Translations under genes and position numbers: made by a program
The notes under the pieces: model-generated
The model's database searches: none
Told to the model about the DNA's origin: nothing
Seen by the model: only the letters and a program-made list of their open reading frames with translations
Part shown: positions 46,677-55,783 of the stretch, piece by piece
Layout: each line of letters begins with the position of its first letter
How positions within the stretch are numbered: position 1 is the first letter of the stretch
Assembly (NCBI RefSeq): GCF_000427785.1
Contig: NZ_ATYR01000003.1
Coordinates: 107,196-171,195, forward strand
DNA length: 64,000 bases
Direction of reading: 5' to 3'
DNA from: Massilia alkalitolerans DSM 17462
GTDB taxonomy: Bacteria > Pseudomonadota > Gammaproteobacteria > Burkholderiales > Burkholderiaceae_D

Positions 46677-47483
46677 ATGCAGATTCGTGCACTGAGCTGT
46701 TTTGGCGAACATGCCGGCGACGGCAACCCGGCCCTTGTCATCGAAGGCGGCCAGGCGAACGAGGAAGCGCGCCGCGCCCTGGCGCGAGCACGCAACACCA
46801 CCTGCGTCTTCCTCGACGGCGAGGTCGTCGATTTCTATTACCCGCACATGCGCAGCCCCTTGTGCCTGCACGCGACGCTGGCCGTGGCGCACGTGCTGTT
46901 CGGGCGCCATCCCGATGCCGCCCTACTGTCGGTGACGACGGCGATGCGCGGCCAGCGGCTCGATCTGCTGCGCGGCGATCATGCCTTCTATGTTCGCCTG
47001 CAGGCGCAGGAAGTGGCGCAGCCGGTGCTGGCAAGCGGCCTGCTGGAGCACTTGCTCGCGGCGCCCGGCTTCGTGCCGGCATCGCCGCCGCGCGTCGCTT
47101 CGGTCGGCAGCCCGAAGCTGCTGGTCGAAGTGCAGGACGCCGCCACGCTGCTTGGCCTGCAGCCGGACCTGGAGGCGATCGCGGCATGGGGCAAGGATGC
47201 CGGCATCAACGGCATCTACGCCTGGTGCCGCCTTCCCGACGGCCGCTTCGAAGGCCGCAACTTCAACCACCTCGACCCGGCCCTGGAAGACATCGCCACC
47301 GGCGTGGCGGCGGGTGCGCTCACCGCGCTGCTGGGACATGGCATCGTGCTGCGACAGGGACGCGCCACCCGCCAGTCATGCATCATCAGGACCCGGGCAG
47401 AAGACGGCGCCATCCTGGTCGGCGGCCGCACGGAGCCGGCCGCCGTGGTCGAATCTGCGGGGCGGCCCCGATACGTTTGGTAG
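46677..47483 (+). CDS. PhzF family isomerase/epimerase-like protein
   Basis: The 268-residue protein has the PhzF (diaminopimelate-epimerase fold) signature. It begins MQIRALSCFGEHAGDGNPALVI and continues RSPLCLHATLAVAHVLF, and a second-half GVAAGALTALLGH segment mirrors the first. PhzF proteins isomerise small acids in phenazine and other pathways; here the substrate is unknown. AAGGAG precedes the start. It is divergent from dnaE2 across the LexA box, and might share that regulation. Confidence 0.87.
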   Translation: MQIRALSCFGEHAGDGNPALVIEGGQANEEARRALARARNTTCVFLDGEVVDFYYPHMRSPLCLHATLAVAHVLFGRHPDAALLSVTTAMRGQRLDLLRGDHAFYVRLQAQEVAQPVLASGLLEHLLAAPGFVPASPPRVASVGSPKLLVEVQDAATLLGLQPDLEAIAAWGKDAGINGIYAWCRLPDGRFEGRNFNHLDPALEDIATGVAAGALTALLGHGIVLRQGRATRQSCIIRTRAEDGAILVGGRTEPAAVVESAGRPRYVW

Positions 47484-47573
47484 CATTCCTTACCAGTTGG
47501 CTTCACCTGCCCGGCCCGGTTTGCGGTGTAATGGACACATCGCGAAAGCACACCGCGTCACCAGGAGAACAGC

Positions 47574-48041
47574 ATGAAACCAAGTTTGATCGCATCGGCA
47601 CTGATCGCCCTGACCCTGACTGCCAGCGGCAGCGCGTTCGCCCAGCGCGGCGACCATGGCCACGACGGCCGCAACGGCAACGCCTATGGGCAGGACAGCC
47701 GCCGTGGCGACAAGCATGACAACGGCCGCTATGACAATGACCGCCATGACGGCCCACGCGGCAACGCCAACCAGCGCGCCAACGACCGCAATCACGATCG
47801 CTACTACGACGCCCGCCAGTTCCATCGCGACGACCGGCGCGGCGCCGGACCGCGCCACGACCTGCGCCGCGGCCAGCACCTGAGCAAGGAATACCGCGGC
47901 AGACGCTACGTTGTCACCGACTGGCGCGACCGCCACCTGAGCGCGCCGCCGCGCGGCCACCACTGGGTCCGCGCCGGCAACGACTACATCCTGGCCGCCA
48001 TCGCCACCGGTCTGATCGCACAGGTCTTGCTGAGCAACTGA
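47574..48041 (+). CDS. RcnB family nickel/cobalt homeostasis-type protein
   Basis: The 155-residue protein has a signal peptide (ALIALTLTASGSAFAQ). Residues 25-105 are a low-complexity His/Asp/Arg/Gly-rich segment (GDHGHDGRNGN, DKHDNGRYDNDRHDG). The C-terminal RcnB-like domain has YRGRRYVVTDWRDRHLSAPPRGHHWVRAGNDYILA. RcnB of E. coli acts in the periplasm to modulate Ni/Co efflux. No efflux pump is next to it. The unusually long acidic-His segment may bind metals. Confidence 0.88.
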   Translation: MKPSLIASALIALTLTASGSAFAQRGDHGHDGRNGNAYGQDSRRGDKHDNGRYDNDRHDGPRGNANQRANDRNHDRYYDARQFHRDDRRGAGPRHDLRRGQHLSKEYRGRRYVVTDWRDRHLSAPPRGHHWVRAGNDYILAAIATGLIAQVLLSN

Positions 48042-48063
48042 TACGACACCGGATCAGTCCCGG

Positions 48064-48100
48064 AAAGGCCGCGCCCTGTAACAAGGCGCGGCCTTTTTTC
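48064..48100 (+). terminator. Intrinsic terminator after RcnB-like gene
   Basis: AAAGGCCGCGCC and GGCGCGGCCTTT flank a nine-base loop and end in six T residues. Confidence 0.92.
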
Positions 48101-48204
48101 GCATGGCCAGGCCGTATTGACACCGCCAGCAAGGGCTGTCCCCCGTCCGCGAGCTGGTATACACTTCCGCGCACGCTCTACCGGAGCTCATCCATCCTGC
48201 GGAC

Positions 48205-50028
48205 ATGAAACCACAACTCCTGACCTACGCCCTCCCCTTGATCCTGCTCGGCGCCAGTGCCACCGCACGCGCCGACGTCGATTACCAGCTGCGCATTACC
48301 GATGCGGCACAGCACCTGGCCGAAGTGCGCGCCACCTTCCCGGCAGCCACCGGCACCACGCTCGACGTGCAAATGCCGAACTGGCGCACCGGCCGCTACA
48401 ACATGCTCAACCTCGCCAACGGCGTGCGCCTGTTCAAGGCCTTCGACGCCAAGGGCCAGCCGCTGCCGGTCGCCAAGACCGACAAGGGCACCTGGCAGGT
48501 CCGCACGAAGCCGGGCGACGCGGTGACGGTGCAGTACGAGCTGTACGCCAACCTGCTGGGCGAGCGCACCCGCCACATCGACGACACCCACGCCTACCTG
48601 GATGCCAGCGGCGTGTTCGTCTACGCCGCGCCCTTCCGCCAGGAGAAGGTGACAGTCAAGCTGGACGTGCCGCAGGGCTGGAAGTCGCGTTCGGGCATGG
48701 ATTCGGGCAGCTGCGACCACTGCTTCGTGGCGCCGAACTACGACGTGCTGATCGACGCGCCGATCGAGACCGGCATCCACGAGTTCTACACCGACAAGGT
48801 GGATGGCCGTACCATCGAACTGGCGATCTGGGGCCGCGGCAACCACGACGGCAAGCAGATGATGACCGACCTGAAGAAGATCGTCGTCGAGACGGCGAAG
48901 ATGTACGGCAACCAGTATCCGTTCCAGCGCTACCTGTTCATCGTCCACGCCACCGACGGCGTCGGCGGCGCCACCGAGCACGCCAATTCCACCGTCATCC
49001 AGAAATCCCGCTGGACCTTCGCGCCGCGCAAGGACTACCTGAACTTCCTGCGCGTGGCCGCGCACGAGTTCTATCACACCTGGAACGTCAAGGCCTACCG
49101 TCCGAAGGAGATGGTGCCCTACGACTACCAGAACGAGAACTACAACCGCCTGCTGTGGGTCGCCGAAGGCCACACCTCCTACTACGACGAGCTGATCGTC
49201 CTGCGCGCCGGCCTGCAGAAGCGCGACGAGTTCCTCGAAGGCTACGCCAAGCTGATCGACGACTACCTGCACCAGCCGGGCCGCTTCCAGCAGAGCGCGG
49301 CCGACGCCAGCTTCGACGAGTGGATCGCCGTCGGCGGCGAGCGCGCGCGCAACGCCTCGGTCAACATCTACTCCAAGGGCCAGGTACTGGCGCTGATGAT
49401 GGACATCGAGCTGCGCCGCCAGACCGGCGGCAAGCGCGGCCTTGAGGACATGCACCGCGTCCTGTTCGAGAAGCACTCGACCGCGCAGGGCGGCTACGAC
49501 GTGCCGGCCGTGCTGGCAGCGCTGCGCAGCGTGAGCGGCCAGGACTGGAGCGGCTGGTGGGCCCAGTACGTGGACGGCACCAACGAGATCCCGTTCGACA
49601 CCCTGCTGGCCCAGGTCGGCCTGCAAAAGATCGCCGACGTGCCGAAAGACCAGGAGCAGAAGACCGAATGGTGGGCCGGCTGGACCCTGCGCGATGGCAG
49701 CGATCCGGCGGTGGTCACCGTCGTCGAGCGCGACAGCCCGGCATGGAAAGCCGGCGTGGTCTCGGGCGACACCCTGGTGGCCGTGAACGGCCTGCGCGTG
49801 TCCGCCAAGGACATCGGCGACAAGATGTCGCTGGTGAAGACCGCCCCGTTCAAGGTGCACCTGTTCCGCCGCGACGAGCTGGTGGAAAAGCAGCTCACCC
49901 CGCTGCAGCAGCCGAAAGGCAAGGCCAAGCTGAAGGTCGCGGACAAGGCGACCGACGCGCAGAAGGCGCTGAACGCGTCCTGGCTGGGCGTGGCCTGGCC
50001 GAAGGAAGAAGCGGCGGCGAAGCCCTGA
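48205..50028 (+). CDS. M61 family glycyl aminopeptidase-like protein with PDZ domain
   Basis: The 607-residue protein has a signal peptide (LLTYALPLILLGASATARA) and is predicted to be periplasmic. The M61 catalytic domain shows HEFYHTW at residues 287-293 (zinc HExxH) with the downstream ligand in YEGHTSYYDE-like WVAEGHTSYYDE. A C-terminal PDZ domain (residues 480-570, VTVVERDSPAWKAGVVSGDTLVAVNGLRV) probably regulates substrate access. The family is a non-gluzincin aminopeptidase relative often seen alone. Confidence 0.93.
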   Translation: MKPQLLTYALPLILLGASATARADVDYQLRITDAAQHLAEVRATFPAATGTTLDVQMPNWRTGRYNMLNLANGVRLFKAFDAKGQPLPVAKTDKGTWQVRTKPGDAVTVQYELYANLLGERTRHIDDTHAYLDASGVFVYAAPFRQEKVTVKLDVPQGWKSRSGMDSGSCDHCFVAPNYDVLIDAPIETGIHEFYTDKVDGRTIELAIWGRGNHDGKQMMTDLKKIVVETAKMYGNQYPFQRYLFIVHATDGVGGATEHANSTVIQKSRWTFAPRKDYLNFLRVAAHEFYHTWNVKAYRPKEMVPYDYQNENYNRLLWVAEGHTSYYDELIVLRAGLQKRDEFLEGYAKLIDDYLHQPGRFQQSAADASFDEWIAVGGERARNASVNIYSKGQVLALMMDIELRRQTGGKRGLEDMHRVLFEKHSTAQGGYDVPAVLAALRSVSGQDWSGWWAQYVDGTNEIPFDTLLAQVGLQKIADVPKDQEQKTEWWAGWTLRDGSDPAVVTVVERDSPAWKAGVVSGDTLVAVNGLRVSAKDIGDKMSLVKTAPFKVHLFRRDELVEKQLTPLQQPKGKAKLKVADKATDAQKALNASWLGVAWPKEEAAAKP

Positions 50029-50067
50029 TTTCTAGTTGCGCAACGCTTCTCCGCCTAGTATATGAAC

Positions 50068-50097
50068 CGCAGCCTCAGCTATCTGAGGCTGCGTTTT
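50068..50097 (+). terminator. Intrinsic terminator after the M61 peptidase
   Basis: CGCAGCCTCAG, loop CTAT and CTGAGGCTGCG form an 11-bp perfect stem followed by TTTT. It marks the end of the GC-rich chromosomal part before the AT-rich island. Confidence 0.9.
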
Positions 50098-53000
50098 ATA
50101 GTCAGTCAATCGAAATTGTCGAATTCACGGTTGTAATGAAGACCCAAAAAAATCGGAGAAGACTATGCTGTCGAAGCGTGATATTTATCCCTACGTGTAG
50201 AGAAAGCAGGCATCGTTCCTTCAAGCACCTCAACTAGCGCACTGTTTATATAGTCATCTTCAATACCACCTGCCATACAATTAAATTGATTCCCTTTATC
50301 CTTCTCTAGATTAACCTTGATAATCTGCTCTGAATCGGCAACAACCGCCAGATTCGGATTGTGAGTAACAATTACGATTTGACGCTTTCGCTTAGCCTTT
50401 TTGATAAACGGAACTAAGATTTTGGCAACGCTATAGTTATCCAGATTATCCTCAGGCTGATCAATTACTAACGGAATATCTTCTTTATCAAGAAGCAAAT
50501 AAAAAATTAAAAGCAGAGCACCCTTTTCACCTGGGGAGAGCTGTTCCAAGCGCTTTCCACCTTGCTGCAACTCATAATGTGGCTGCACGTAGCCCAGAGA
50601 GAAAAGGAAGTTATAGAACTCCGCACGTTGCTTAACAAGATTCGAAATATATGTCCTAGAGCTCTCCTTTGCAGCTTCGCGCATATCATGCTCAAGATAA
50701 TGAATCACCTTATCCAACATCGAGCTAACGCTCTCTACGTCATTCCAGTCAGTTGGGGCAATTATCTCGACCAATAGGATAGTTCTTCCATCCGGCCCGT
50801 AAAATGATCCAGATTTGTTTTGCTGGATAAATTTTAGGAGATTTTCTGCAAGATCGCTTTCTGAGGCCAACGTACTTGCAATAGCTAATCCCGGCACTTC
50901 AACTTCGTTGAAACATTTGTCGATCTCAATTTTAATATCATCATAAAAAGATCTAACCTCCGTTTTTTTTGCGAAAATTTCTTTAGATAGTTGTAGCCGA
51001 GTACTACGCAGATGGGCAAGCTCGATAGGGAGTTTTTCTTCAACATACGACAGCTCCTGTCTAAAAAATAAGAGCGAGTCTGCCGTTAGCGCATCTCCTT
51101 CGATCTGGCGCTTTTGATTTTCCCAATTTCGAACATCCTCTAAGTAACTTTGATATTCCTTTTGCTCCCCACTAAATTGGCCCTGCAATTTCGCGACCTC
51201 ACAATTACAACGTATCTGCTTCAGCGCAAGGGTAGCCAATTTATCATATTCCAAGTCCTCGGAATAAAGATCGACTAAATTTTGTTTTACCAAAGCACCT
51301 TTCTCCTGTGCCTTCTGCTGAATTGCCGCATCGACGTTAGAGAAATCGTATTTCAGCGAAACCAACTGATCTATTTCGAAACCTAGGTTTTTCGCCTGCT
51401 CGCGTTTTAGCTCAATAAACTGAAGCAGTTGGGTAATAGAGCTAAAAATCTCGTCACGGAATTTTTCAAGCGAATCTAATTTAATGGACGTTTCGACGAT
51501 CTGTGCGTCGACTTCCGCCATTTCTATCTCAATTTGTTCACGTCTTTTTGTCCAATTATCTAACTCAAGCTTCCTTGCGGCTACGCTTGGATCATTCGAC
51601 ATAGCCCCGGGGTCCTTTTTCTCCGGCGGCTTAGAAGCTAAATGCGCTAGCAATTCAGCCTCCTTCAATTTTAATTTTCCATTTAGGCTCTTCTTGAAGT
51701 CGGGATGAGACTTATCTTCCAGATTTATTATCCGACTGTTTATCTCAGCTAGTTCGCGAGTAAGCACCGAGATTTTTTCAACTATTGACGACTGCTTGTG
51801 ACGGACGAGCTCAGCGAAATTTGCTTTTCCCAACCTCTTGTCTACCGGAACGTATTGAAAAACCACTTTTTCGATTTCATTTCTGAAGGCCTCAACTTTT
51901 CCAATCTCATTACAGACCTTCTCGAAATAGCTCTGTGGCAAGTAGCGTATTTTTGCTTGCTCACCCACTAAAACTGAACAATCCAGCTGTCGAAAATCTG
52001 TCCATGATCCCGTTTCAAACTGCACAGCAGCTGAGAATCGATCTGCCAATCCCTTTTTCTTAAATTTTGTCTTGTGCAAGAATAGATAATCGTCACCGTT
52101 CTCAGCGTCTGTACATAGCGCAAGAATGTCAGACAAGGCGCTTTTCCCGCTACCTTTATTTCCAATAATAGTTACGAGCTCACTATTGAGAGGAATTTCA
52201 ACATTGTGAAACCATACGTGCTCCGGATCATGGTCGCCAGAGTTAAAAATTTTTAACGAACGAATATACTTAGTCGGATTGGTTCTCACACGACTAATCG
52301 CCGCCGGCTCATCCCCGATAAAAAAACGTTCGCCTGGCTCATTTAGCGCATGTAATAGTCCCGAGAAATTTGGAGCCCCTTTAATCCAAAGTTTGGATTT
52401 TCTGTGATATTTATTTATATTATGATTATCGGAACAAAGTACCATCGGAATAGTTCGCCCAATGTTTGGGAAGACGAATCTTTGGTATCCGTCCTGGTCC
52501 GATACCTTTCCAATCTCATAAATATCAACAATCTCAGCAATATCTCGTTTCTGCGCAGCCGCATGAGGAAGCGCATGAGTGATATTTTCAACTGAACCGC
52601 TTTTCTCACCGGCGTGAATACTGATCAGGCCACCAAGCTCTTTGATAATTTTCGCGGTTTCAAAGAGGTCACAATATACCTCGTTCTCACGCTTCCCGCC
52701 CCCGCGAATCTTACTTATTTCAGTGCGATTTTGAATTTGGGGCCAGATGAACTCGATATCTGCCTTTTCGGAAAACAACCCGATAAAATGAACCGGCTCC
52801 TTACCTCTAGCATCAGATAAGAACTCAATCCCCGGAAGAATTGTTATACCATGGGGTAGTCCTATACGTTGAAGTTCTCGAATACGCTCTACATCTATGA
52901 CGTGATGATCTGTTATCGCGACTACCGACATACCGTTTTCACGAAGGACATCTATAATTCGCTCATTGCTGACAGATTTATCACCGTAATCGTACGATGA

Positions 53001-53230
53001 GGGTGAGTGGAAGTGGAGGTCCCAGAGACACCATTGAGAGCCCTTATTAATATTAATCATATGTCCTTTCAGTATTAGCGTTTTTTGTAATTATTGTTAA
53101 ATAAGTAACAGATGCAACTCACATTTAGATAGAGTCGACTTGCCTGCATTAACATTATGAACGCTGAAGAACAGTATTAGAGCTCTACTTAACTAATAAC
53201 CCAAACCGCATAAATCGCTTATATAGAATC
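50098..53230. other. AT-rich genomic island carrying one gene
   Basis: From just after the M61 terminator to about 53230 base composition falls from about two-thirds G+C to roughly 40 percent. It then returns to normal before clpP. The whole stretch contains a single minus-strand gene and AT-rich flanks. I do not see flanking direct repeats longer than a 7-base GCGCAAC match (near 50037 and 53290), a tRNA, integrase or transposase, so the entry mechanism is unknown. Confidence 0.75.
50163..53060 (-). CDS. PHP-domain plus SMC/ABC-like ATPase (TrlF-like)
   Basis: The 965-residue protein joins an N-terminal PHP hydrolase to an SMC/ABC-type ATPase. PHP ligands are present: Asp14-Leu-His16-Phe-His18, ITDHH at 49-53, GIEF at 77, IHAG at 148 and CSDNHN at 209-214. 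Walker A is GNKGSGKS (300-307), two long coiled-coil arms fill about 400-800, the ABC signature is LSPGE (841-845) and Walker B is IDQPEDNLD (ending near 874), with a switch His in THNPN. This matches the TrlF-type AAA-like ATPases. AAAGGA precedes the ATG. The AT-rich composition implies recent transfer. A nuclease-type defence role is inferred. Confidence 0.9.
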   Translation of the reverse strand: MININKGSQWCLWDLHFHSPSSYDYGDKSVSNERIIDVLRENGMSVVAITDHHVIDVERIRELQRIGLPHGITILPGIEFLSDARGKEPVHFIGLFSEKADIEFIWPQIQNRTEISKIRGGGKRENEVYCDLFETAKIIKELGGLISIHAGEKSGSVENITHALPHAAAQKRDIAEIVDIYEIGKVSDQDGYQRFVFPNIGRTIPMVLCSDNHNINKYHRKSKLWIKGAPNFSGLLHALNEPGERFFIGDEPAAISRVRTNPTKYIRSLKIFNSGDHDPEHVWFHNVEIPLNSELVTIIGNKGSGKSALSDILALCTDAENGDDYLFLHKTKFKKKGLADRFSAAVQFETGSWTDFRQLDCSVLVGEQAKIRYLPQSYFEKVCNEIGKVEAFRNEIEKVVFQYVPVDKRLGKANFAELVRHKQSSIVEKISVLTRELAEINSRIINLEDKSHPDFKKSLNGKLKLKEAELLAHLASKPPEKKDPGAMSNDPSVAARKLELDNWTKRREQIEIEMAEVDAQIVETSIKLDSLEKFRDEIFSSITQLLQFIELKREQAKNLGFEIDQLVSLKYDFSNVDAAIQQKAQEKGALVKQNLVDLYSEDLEYDKLATLALKQIRCNCEVAKLQGQFSGEQKEYQSYLEDVRNWENQKRQIEGDALTADSLLFFRQELSYVEEKLPIELAHLRSTRLQLSKEIFAKKTEVRSFYDDIKIEIDKCFNEVEVPGLAIASTLASESDLAENLLKFIQQNKSGSFYGPDGRTILLVEIIAPTDWNDVESVSSMLDKVIHYLEHDMREAAKESSRTYISNLVKQRAEFYNFLFSLGYVQPHYELQQGGKRLEQLSPGEKGALLLIFYLLLDKEDIPLVIDQPEDNLDNYSVAKILVPFIKKAKRKRQIVIVTHNPNLAVVADSEQIIKVNLEKDKGNQFNCMAGGIEDDYINSALVEVLEGTMPAFSTRRDKYHASTA

Positions 53231-53311
53231 GTCACGAGAGTTCGTCTTTGGTGCCGATGGGCGCGCAGACCACATTGTTGAGAGGTCGCGCAACACCTTG
53301 AGTCGTCCTCT

Positions 53312-53917
53312 CTAACGCACTTCGAGCACCCGGTCGATCAGGCCGTACTCCGCCGCCTGCCCGGCCGACATGAAGTTGTCGCGGTCCGAATCTTTTTCGA
53401 TCCGGCTCAGCGGCTGCCCGGTTCGCTCGGCCAGCAGGCTGCCCAGGCGGTGGCGCTGGTACAGGATCTCGCGCGCCTGGATCTCGATGTCGGCCGCCAC
53501 GCCCTGCGAACCGCCATGCGGCTGGTGGATCATGATGCGGGCATTCGGCAGCGCGTAGCGCTTGCCGGGCGCGCCCGCGGCCAGCAGGAAGGAGCCCATG
53601 CTGGCGGCAAAACCCGTGCACAGGGTCGACACGTCGGGCTTGATGAACTGCATCGTGTCGTAAACGGCCATGCCCGCATAGACCGAACCGCCGGGCGAAT
53701 TGATGTACAGCGCGATGTCCTTGTCCGGGTTGTCCGATTCCAGGAACAGCAGCTGGGCCACCAGCAGGTTGGCGGATTGCTCGGTGACTTCGCCGACCAG
53801 GAAGATCACGCGCTCCTTCAGCAGGCGCGAGTAGATGTCGAAGGCGCGCTCGCCGCGCCCGGTCTGTTCGATGACAGTGGGCACCAGGCCCAGTCCCATC
53901 GGTGAATGCAAGCTCAT
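53312..53917 (-). CDS. clpP: ClpP-type serine protease, accessory copy
   Basis: The 201-residue protein has the complete Clp catalytic triad: Ser106 in AASMGS, His131 in IMIHQPHGG and Asp180 in [10 protein letters not shown], with the spacing of E. coli ClpP. No tig, clpX or lon is adjacent, so it is probably an extra paralogue and may pair with a ClpX or ClpA encoded elsewhere. It borders the AT-rich island, but its GC-rich composition matches the chromosome. The start has a good AAAGGACGAAC ribosome site. Confidence 0.93.
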   Translation of the reverse strand: MSLHSPMGLGLVPTVIEQTGRGERAFDIYSRLLKERVIFLVGEVTEQSANLLVAQLLFLESDNPDKDIALYINSPGGSVYAGMAVYDTMQFIKPDVSTLCTGFAASMGSFLLAAGAPGKRYALPNARIMIHQPHGGSQGVAADIEIQAREILYQRHRLGSLLAERTGQPLSRIEKDSDRDNFMSAGQAAEYGLIDRVLEVR

Positions 53918-54063
53918 GTTCGTCCTTTCGCGCTAAAGTGATACTTGCATGACGCCCGCCGCCCGCCGGGTGTGACAGCCCGAAAAAAATACCGCTGGCC
54001 TGTCACATCCGGGCCTGCCCAGGCGTCAAGCGGGAGACCCATCCGCCCCGAACAGGAGTTGCC

Positions 54064-54756
54064 ATGCCAAGCGCCACCGATCCAGATGCCGCCACCTTCG
54101 AACAGCTGCGCCCGCGCCTGACCGCGATCAGCCGCCGCATCGTCGGCAGCGCGGCCGAAGCCGAGGACATCGTGCAGGACTGCTACCTGAAATGGCATGG
54201 CGCCGAACAGGCCGCGCTGACGACACCGGCGGCCTGGCTGACCACGGTCGTGCAGCACCAGTCGATCGACCGGCTGCGCAGGCGCGCCCGCGACGCGGCG
54301 GTGGCGCAGGCCGCACTGGAACTCGGACCCGAGCCGGCGCCGGCCCTGCCCGAGGATGGCCTGCTGCGCCATGCCGAACTGGGTGAAGCCTTCGCTTGCC
54401 TGGCGCGCCTGTCGCCGTTCGAGCGCCTGGCCCTGGTCCTGCACGAGGCCTGCGAGTGCAGCCATGCGGACATCGCCGCAATGCTGGGCACCAAGGCGGC
54501 GAACGCGCGCCAGCACCTGGCGCGCGCGCGGCGGCGGCTGCGCGATGCGGGAAGCGCAGAGCCGCCGCCGGAAGAGAAGCTGTGCCGCGACCTGGTACGC
54601 CGCTTCCAGGCCGCCATCAACGGCCTGGACCTTCCGGCGCTCGTCACGCTGCTGGCCGATGAACAGCCCGTCTCCGTGCATGCGTTCCCGCAGCCGCGGA
54701 TGCGGAGCGGCGCGTGCGCCAACGACGCGTCGTACAGCGTCGTCCTGGCAGCATAA
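54064..54756 (+). CDS. ECF-like sigma factor with short SnoaL-type tail
   Basis: The 230-residue protein has sigma-70 region 2 (RLTAISRRIVGSAAEAEDIVQDCYLKW) and region 4 (FERLALVLHEACECSHADIAAMLGTKAANARQHLARARRRL). A C-terminal part (CRDLVRRFQAAINGLDLPALVTLLADE) resembles the start of the SnoaL-like domain of ECF41/SigJ-type factors. The usual domain is about 100 residues and contains a DGGGK motif; here it is roughly 55 residues and lacks that motif. No partner decarboxylase or COE gene is visible. It is convergent with the LysR gene. Confidence 0.85.
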   Translation: MPSATDPDAATFEQLRPRLTAISRRIVGSAAEAEDIVQDCYLKWHGAEQAALTTPAAWLTTVVQHQSIDRLRRRARDAAVAQAALELGPEPAPALPEDGLLRHAELGEAFACLARLSPFERLALVLHEACECSHADIAAMLGTKAANARQHLARARRRLRDAGSAEPPPEEKLCRDLVRRFQAAINGLDLPALVTLLADEQPVSVHAFPQPRMRSGACANDASYSVVLAA

Positions 54757-54776
54757 GACCGGGAAGCGCTCGGCGA

Positions 54777-55661
54777 TTATTCCGGCACCTGTTCCAGCAG
54801 TTGCCGTGCCAGCAGGCCGGCATGCGGGGTCAGCGCGGAGAAGTCGCGCGCGCACAGGTAGAGCTGCCTGGCCGCCCAGGCTTCGGACAGGGTCAGGACG
54901 GCCAGGTCGCGTTCGATGGTTGCGGCCAGGGCACGGGAGAGGATCGAAATGCCGATGCCTGCCTCGACGTAGCTGGCCACCTGCCCTGTATGGCGCAACT
55001 GGATGCGGTAGTCGAGCTGGCGGCCCAGGCGCGCTGCGCGCTCCGCCAGGTGCGTTTCGAGCGCGGTGTCGGCCATGCCCACGATCGGCTCGGCGAGGAT
55101 ATCGGCGAAGCTCACCTGCGCCTGCCCGGCCAGGCGGTGCGAACGGCCCACCAGCACCACCAGCTGGTCGCTGGCCACCAGGTGCGTCTGCAGCATGCGC
55201 ATGTCCGTGACGCCGGCGACGACGCCCAGGTCGGCGCGCAGGTCCACCAGCGCCTGGACGATGTCCGTGCTGGGCCGCTCTTCCAGGTCGATCGACAGGT
55301 CCGGGTGCGCCGCCAGGAAGCGGCACAGCTGTGGCGGCAGGAAGGCGGCCATCGCCGCCGTATTCGAGAGCAGGCGGATGCGGCCCTTGAGGCCGGTCGC
55401 ATAGGTGCGCAGCTCGCCGCGCATCTGTTCGACCTGGCCCAGGATCGAGCGGGCATGCCGCACCAGGGCCTCGCCGGCCGCAGTCGGACGCACGCCACGG
55501 CGGTTGCGTTCCAGCAGGGGCGCGCCCAGCGCCGCTTCCATGCCGGCGATGCGTTCGCTGACCGATGCCAGCGCCAGGTGCATGGCGCGCGCGCCGTGCG
55601 TCAGGCTGCCGCATTCGACGACGCTCAGGAACAGCCGCATATCGGTCAGGTCGAAGCGCAT
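54777..55661 (-). CDS. LysR family transcriptional regulator
   Basis: The 294-residue protein has an N-terminal winged helix-turn-helix (FDLTDMRLFLSVVECGSLTHGARAMHLALASVSERIAGME), then LLERNRRGVRPTAAGEAL and a two-lobed effector domain (PDLSIDLEERPSTDIVQAL, LYLCARD). Target genes cannot be named. It ends 20 bases before the end of the sigma-factor gene. On its other side a small membrane protein is transcribed away from it. Confidence 0.93.
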   Translation of the reverse strand: MRFDLTDMRLFLSVVECGSLTHGARAMHLALASVSERIAGMEAALGAPLLERNRRGVRPTAAGEALVRHARSILGQVEQMRGELRTYATGLKGRIRLLSNTAAMAAFLPPQLCRFLAAHPDLSIDLEERPSTDIVQALVDLRADLGVVAGVTDMRMLQTHLVASDQLVVLVGRSHRLAGQAQVSFADILAEPIVGMADTALETHLAERAARLGRQLDYRIQLRHTGQVASYVEAGIGISILSRALAATIERDLAVLTLSEAWAARQLYLCARDFSALTPHAGLLARQLLEQVPE

Positions 55662-55783
55662 CGTACAGCCCTCTACTTTCGGAATTTCCGAAGTCTAGCA
55701 CCGGAATTGCCAGATTGCGCAGGTGTGCAGACTCGCCTACCATCATTTACATCGGTTCAGGCGAATGCTTACAGGAGGAAACC

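Noticed and set aside
46577..46801. N-terminal extension of dnaE2 to 46801.
   Set aside because: It would run across the LexA box and into the PhzF gene. The canonical DnaE2 N-terminus begins near MTDPLSPP.
50037..53297. Possible direct repeats (GCGCAAC) flanking the AT-rich island as an attachment site.
   Set aside because: The match is only seven bases and falls in GC-rich flanks where chance matches are likely, so I did not call an att site.
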